From Macropodus opercularis (lineage: Eukaryota > Chordata > Actinopteri > Anabantiformes > Osphronemidae), in assembly GCA_030770545.1 (NCBI GenBank), contig CM061102.1, positions 6,995,501 to 7,059,500 on the forward strand: a stretch of DNA of 64,000 nucleotides, in the 5' to 3' direction. This document shows positions 60,631-64,000 of the stretch, in pieces; the first letter of the stretch is position 1, and each line of letters begins with the position of its first letter. A program made the position numbers and the translations under genes. The notes below the pieces were generated by a model. It made no database searches. It saw nothing but the letters and a program-made list of their open reading frames with translations, and was not told the origin of the DNA.

Positions 60631-61734
60631 TGGAGGGCGAGGCAGGCACAATCTCCCATCTCACATTACAGGTGGAGCTCAGTATTTTCCTTTTTTTAAA
60701 ATGACACGTGTGTGTAAGGTAGGTTGCAAACCTCAACAGATTTTGTATATCTATAGTCTATTTGGATAATAATACGTATTGATAAAAAAATTATGATTAG
60801 AAAACAAGAACTCTCTCGTTCCCATAATCATTTAGTTTATATATTTAATTACATTTCCATTTGTTCCATTTCCAAATCTTACTATCGAGATGTTGTAATC
60901 AATAGTGGATCATTTTTTCTACTTGGATATTAATCATGTGTGCATAACAATGGCCATAGTTACAGCTTGATGCTGGTTTATGGCAAACACTGAACCATCA
61001 TAGCCAACAATACAACAAGATGTTTTATTTAGTAGATTGTCTGACAAAGGAGGCTGTAATAAGCCCTTTCTCTGTCAGTCTCAGATTTTCTGGATCTTGT
61101 TTCCCACAACAGAATTTGACAATGTTTGTTAAGTTTGTTTTGATTGTTGCTGCTATCGTTGTTGCACGTGTGGGTATAGCGGTATATTCTATACATTTAT
61201 CTGTTTTTTATTCAACATTTTCTGCATATTGTGTCTAAAAATATGTTATAAAGACTGAAGCAAAACCAAACTGAGAGCAAAACAGTGACAGAGAGCTGGT
61301 GTTTCAGGAGGCCGTCAGTGGTAACCTGAGGACGGACCTTTGTGCTGAGGGAGTATCAGTAATGACTGAGCCTCTGCCCTGGGACAGACACACATAAACA
61401 CCTGCTACAGCGCTCTTCTCCGTAAAAACACATACTTTGATCTACTGTCCCATCTACAGTTACACTACTTGTTTTTTGCTGATGAGTTGAGCAAAATCAT
61501 GAATTATTCTTTCAAAATCAGTCTGCTGAACAAACCAGTTTTTATATTGTTATAGCATAAATTAACTTGTGCTGATCCCTTGTCTGCTTGGACCGTGGTC
61601 TCAACGACCCACTGACTGATGGAGCGTAATGGACAGAGCATTGCTGCATCTCTTGCAGATGACATCATGGTTAGAGGATGTTTTGAAACGGCTTGTAGTG
61701 ACCCTTTGCCATGGAATGAGGAGGGGTGGCCCTC

Positions 61735-61920
61735 CCCTCTCCTCTTCTGTCTTCCTCTCCTCCCCTGCTTTCATTTCTCCACATCCCCTCGCTTCCTCTC
61801 CTCCCTGCACATCACCTTCACAGCTTCACCGCCTTCCTCCACTCTCCCCTTTCATCCGTTTTGTGCTGTCTTGTCCTTCACTGCCCTCATTTTTCATTTC
61901 CCTTCCACTTTTTGGCCCAT
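61735..61920. repeat. Pyrimidine-rich tract
   Basis: About 185 bases dominated by C and T on the plus strand. It leaves several overlapping frames open by chance. Confidence 0.6.
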
Positions 61921-62531
61921 CCTAGTTAGTTTGGACCCTCCTTGCTCTCTCGCTTATCATAATAGCAGACATACACATATGTATTATGGCTTAGGATAAG
62001 GTTAGGATTATGCCTTTTTAACTGTGTCAACAAAACAGCATAAACTAGCCTTTTACAAAACTGTGCAATGCTAATGTCTTTGACTGATATGTGTGGAAAG
62101 TCTTCCCAAAAATGTGATGTCACTGTGATGACATAATGTATTGTATTTAAAAACGTTTGACTTAGTTATTACTAGCGTTTTACCACGTGGAACTTTCTTT
62201 TTAAATTAAACGAAAGGGAAGCAACTGGTCGACAGGTCTGGTGAAGTCAGAGAAACATGATAATTGAGTTCGATTTTTAACGTAAAAACACTGAGAACAT
62301 AGAGTTCAAGTTTACAATACTAGCTTCCCTACGCTTACGACTGGGCGCATCAGGCCCGTCAGGCTCTGAGACCCAGGGGCCTTCCTTCTGATGCCTCCGG
62401 GAGCACAGTAGGATTGAATGACAATAAACTGGATGAGATACCGGATGTGCCGAATCTGACCCCAACGGAAAGACTGAAATAGACACTGCAGACCAGCAAG
62501 TCCAGGCACGGGGAGAGAGAGGATTGGAAGA

Positions 62532-62590
62532 AAGGAGGGAGGGAGGGAGGGAGGGAGGGAGGGAGGGAGGGAGGGAGGGAGGTAGGGAGG
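62532..62590. repeat. (GGGA)n tandem repeat
   Basis: Near-perfect GGGA tetranucleotide array of about 13 units with a T interruption near the right end, followed by purine-rich sequence. Confidence 0.95.
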
Positions 62591-62722
62591 AGGAAGGAAA
62601 GAGGCAGAGGGAGACTGTGACTCTAACATTGTGTCATAAAAGTGTCAGAGCCAGATATAAAGACAGAGGGATGAAGATGGTTGGGCAATGCTATAGTGAA
62701 TGTGAATGCCTGTCTGTGTTGT

Positions 62723-62823
62723 GTGCGATGGACTCACAGCAAGACCAGGGTGGAAATTAGCTTCAGCACCCCCACAACCCTTACCAGGACAAGTGGTTAT
62801 GATGGATGCATGGATGGATGGAT
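62723..62823 (+). mobile_element. Decayed LINE/SINE 3' tail (RTE/Rex-like) ending in GGAT repeats
   Basis: The segment GTGCGATGGACT...ACCAGGGTG...CTTCAGCACCCCCACAACCC...GGACAAGTGGTTATGATGG, followed by ATGGATGGATGG, matches the layout of a very common fish repeat tail (CAGGGTG, CTCCAGCACCCCCGCGACCC, GGATAAGCGGTT, then GATG units). Tandem GATG-type tails are typical of Rex3/RTE retrotransposons. Only the 3' end is present and it is diverged. The repeat identity is recalled and the exact family name is uncertain. Confidence 0.6.
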
Positions 62824-64000
62824 AATACATTAAACTATCCATGCTCTACATGTACATCAGGAGTCATTACATGAGCAATGAATGATTATTTCCCACAGTC
62901 CAGTGTGACATTTAAGTTCTAACAAGTTTTATTGAAATAAAAACAAATATTAACTGTATTCATTACTACTGAAAAGGAAGCAGAAAAACATGTGTTGCTT
63001 CTCATTGTTTATCTTCTTTTCCCTAAAAGTAGATCAAGCCAATCACTTCATTCAGAGGGAAGATCTGCAACTATTCATCACACATGTGAAGCTAAAACAG
63101 GCACATTTTCAGCCTTCGGTATGAAAAACAGTCTAAATGATGAATTTTAGATTCAGATCAGACTAATCAGTCTATGAAGCAGTTTGGCACAAGTTGAGAC
63201 TAACTTCCTTTGGAACAACAAATGCATTTATCCTCCGATTTCGTGGGGTTGCAATAGCAACTTGATTCCAAAATCCTCTGGTTCACAAGTGTCTCCAGAG
63301 CATTAAACCCCGAGCTGCTGCCAGTATGTGGTTCTGTAACATGTCATCTGCCATATTCCTTCACTCTCCCCCCTGGTCAGGCCCTCCTCTGAACGTCCCC
63401 TCGTCCCATTCACTATTATTCCTACTCAGTCCCTCCCATCAGTCCATCCCGTCATGGCTTGCTCAACCACCCGCCCCTCCAGTCCCACCCCAGCGGAGAT
63501 GGGTATTGACATTCTGCATCCGACCTTGAGGACAATCAATCTGGACCCCACATGTCCCCATCACAGTTAAATACCCTTCACAACGCAAACTGCTCAAACA
63601 TTCAGTGATGTGCCTCTGTTCAGAAATGTGCTCTCACGCCTGTCAGCGATTCAAAGCTGGCCTGAAGTCATTAAAAAATGCAACATGTATGTTAAAATAG
63701 TCATGTAATCAACAACATCAATCTGCCCACCAGTGCTAAGGAGGTCACCACGGACACGTGGACAGATGGATGTCTATCGCTTCCATGTCTGCATCACATG
63801 CATCCACGGACCTAGACACAGCATTTTATGGTGTGTATTTACAGAACAAATGTAGAGATGGTGTTTAATCAAAGCTACGCTTGCACAACTCGTTGATCAC
63901 TCAAAGTCAAGACAAAAGACCGAAAACTTCGCAACACGTGGATTTCATGTATTTAAGCAACAGTTGAATAATTTGCAAGTGGAATTTCAATATAACTTTT

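Larger units (their letters stand above)
59696..64000 (-). other. spry3 upstream intron / 5' flank, no second exon found
   Basis: This stretch lies 5' of the coding-exon acceptor. It has no convincing coding exon on either strand and no CpG-island-like promoter. It contains a CNE-like block (about 60100-60370), a TG/GA microsatellite, an AT-rich stretch (60720-61260), a pyrimidine tract (about 61735-61920), a GGGA tandem array and a LINE-tail fossil. The sequence at 63300-63530 is CT-rich. The spry3 first exon is either unrecognised here or beyond 64000. Confidence 0.5.

Noticed and set aside
62532..62590. Tandem GGGA array considered as a CRISPR-like or telomeric array
   Set aside because: It is a simple tetranucleotide microsatellite with no spacers and the wrong unit for vertebrate telomeres (TTAGGG).

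Overview
The window looks like teleost fish nuclear DNA. It has moderate AT content with CpG retained. It contains many (CA)n/(GT)n and other microsatellites, together with decayed pieces of typical fish repeats: a Tc1/mariner transposase fossil, a LINE tail with the GCGCTATATAAATAAA signature, and an RTE-like tail ending in GGAT/GATG units. There are no bacterial operons, phage genes or CRISPR arrays. The species cannot be named from this sequence.

Only one protein-coding gene can be supported with confidence. It is a Sprouty-family gene on the minus strand at 58657-59583, whose sequence best fits spry3. Its coding region is a single exon. A strong splice acceptor lies 86 bases upstream of the first ATG, so the non-coding first exon and promoter lie further right, either in 59.7-64 kb or beyond the window. 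The 3' UTR probably runs about 3.3 kb left to tandem poly(A) signals near 55.3 kb. A short upstream ORF overlaps the start codon.

The remaining ~55 kb (1 to ~55.2 kb) reads as a gene desert downstream of spry3. It alternates between three kinds of sequence: AT-rich unremarkable DNA; long purine- or pyrimidine-biased tracts, which create spurious long ORFs; and compact, non-repetitive blocks with many TAAT/ATTA homeodomain-type cores that resemble conserved non-coding elements. The main blocks are near 3.1, 4.0, 7.0, 8.8-9.3, 11.1, 18.6, 22.3, 33.1, 36.8, 38.7, 39.5, 41.1, 43.2 and 44.4-44.9 kb. Conservation cannot be proven from one sequence, so these are graded low. Three exact PBX-PREP/MEIS decamers (TGATTGACAG) fall within 9 kb (44.9, 45.4 and 53.8 kb), two of them sharing a 12-base match.

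Most open reading frames in the window lack an ATG, sit in low-complexity tracts and show no family motif; I treated them as chance. One possible unrecognised minus-strand terminal exon (about 49.93-50.40 kb) is flagged as weak. I found no convincing new multi-gene system. The points most worth following are the spry3 start-codon/uORF arrangement, the long 3' UTR, and the candidate regulatory landscape around the gene.
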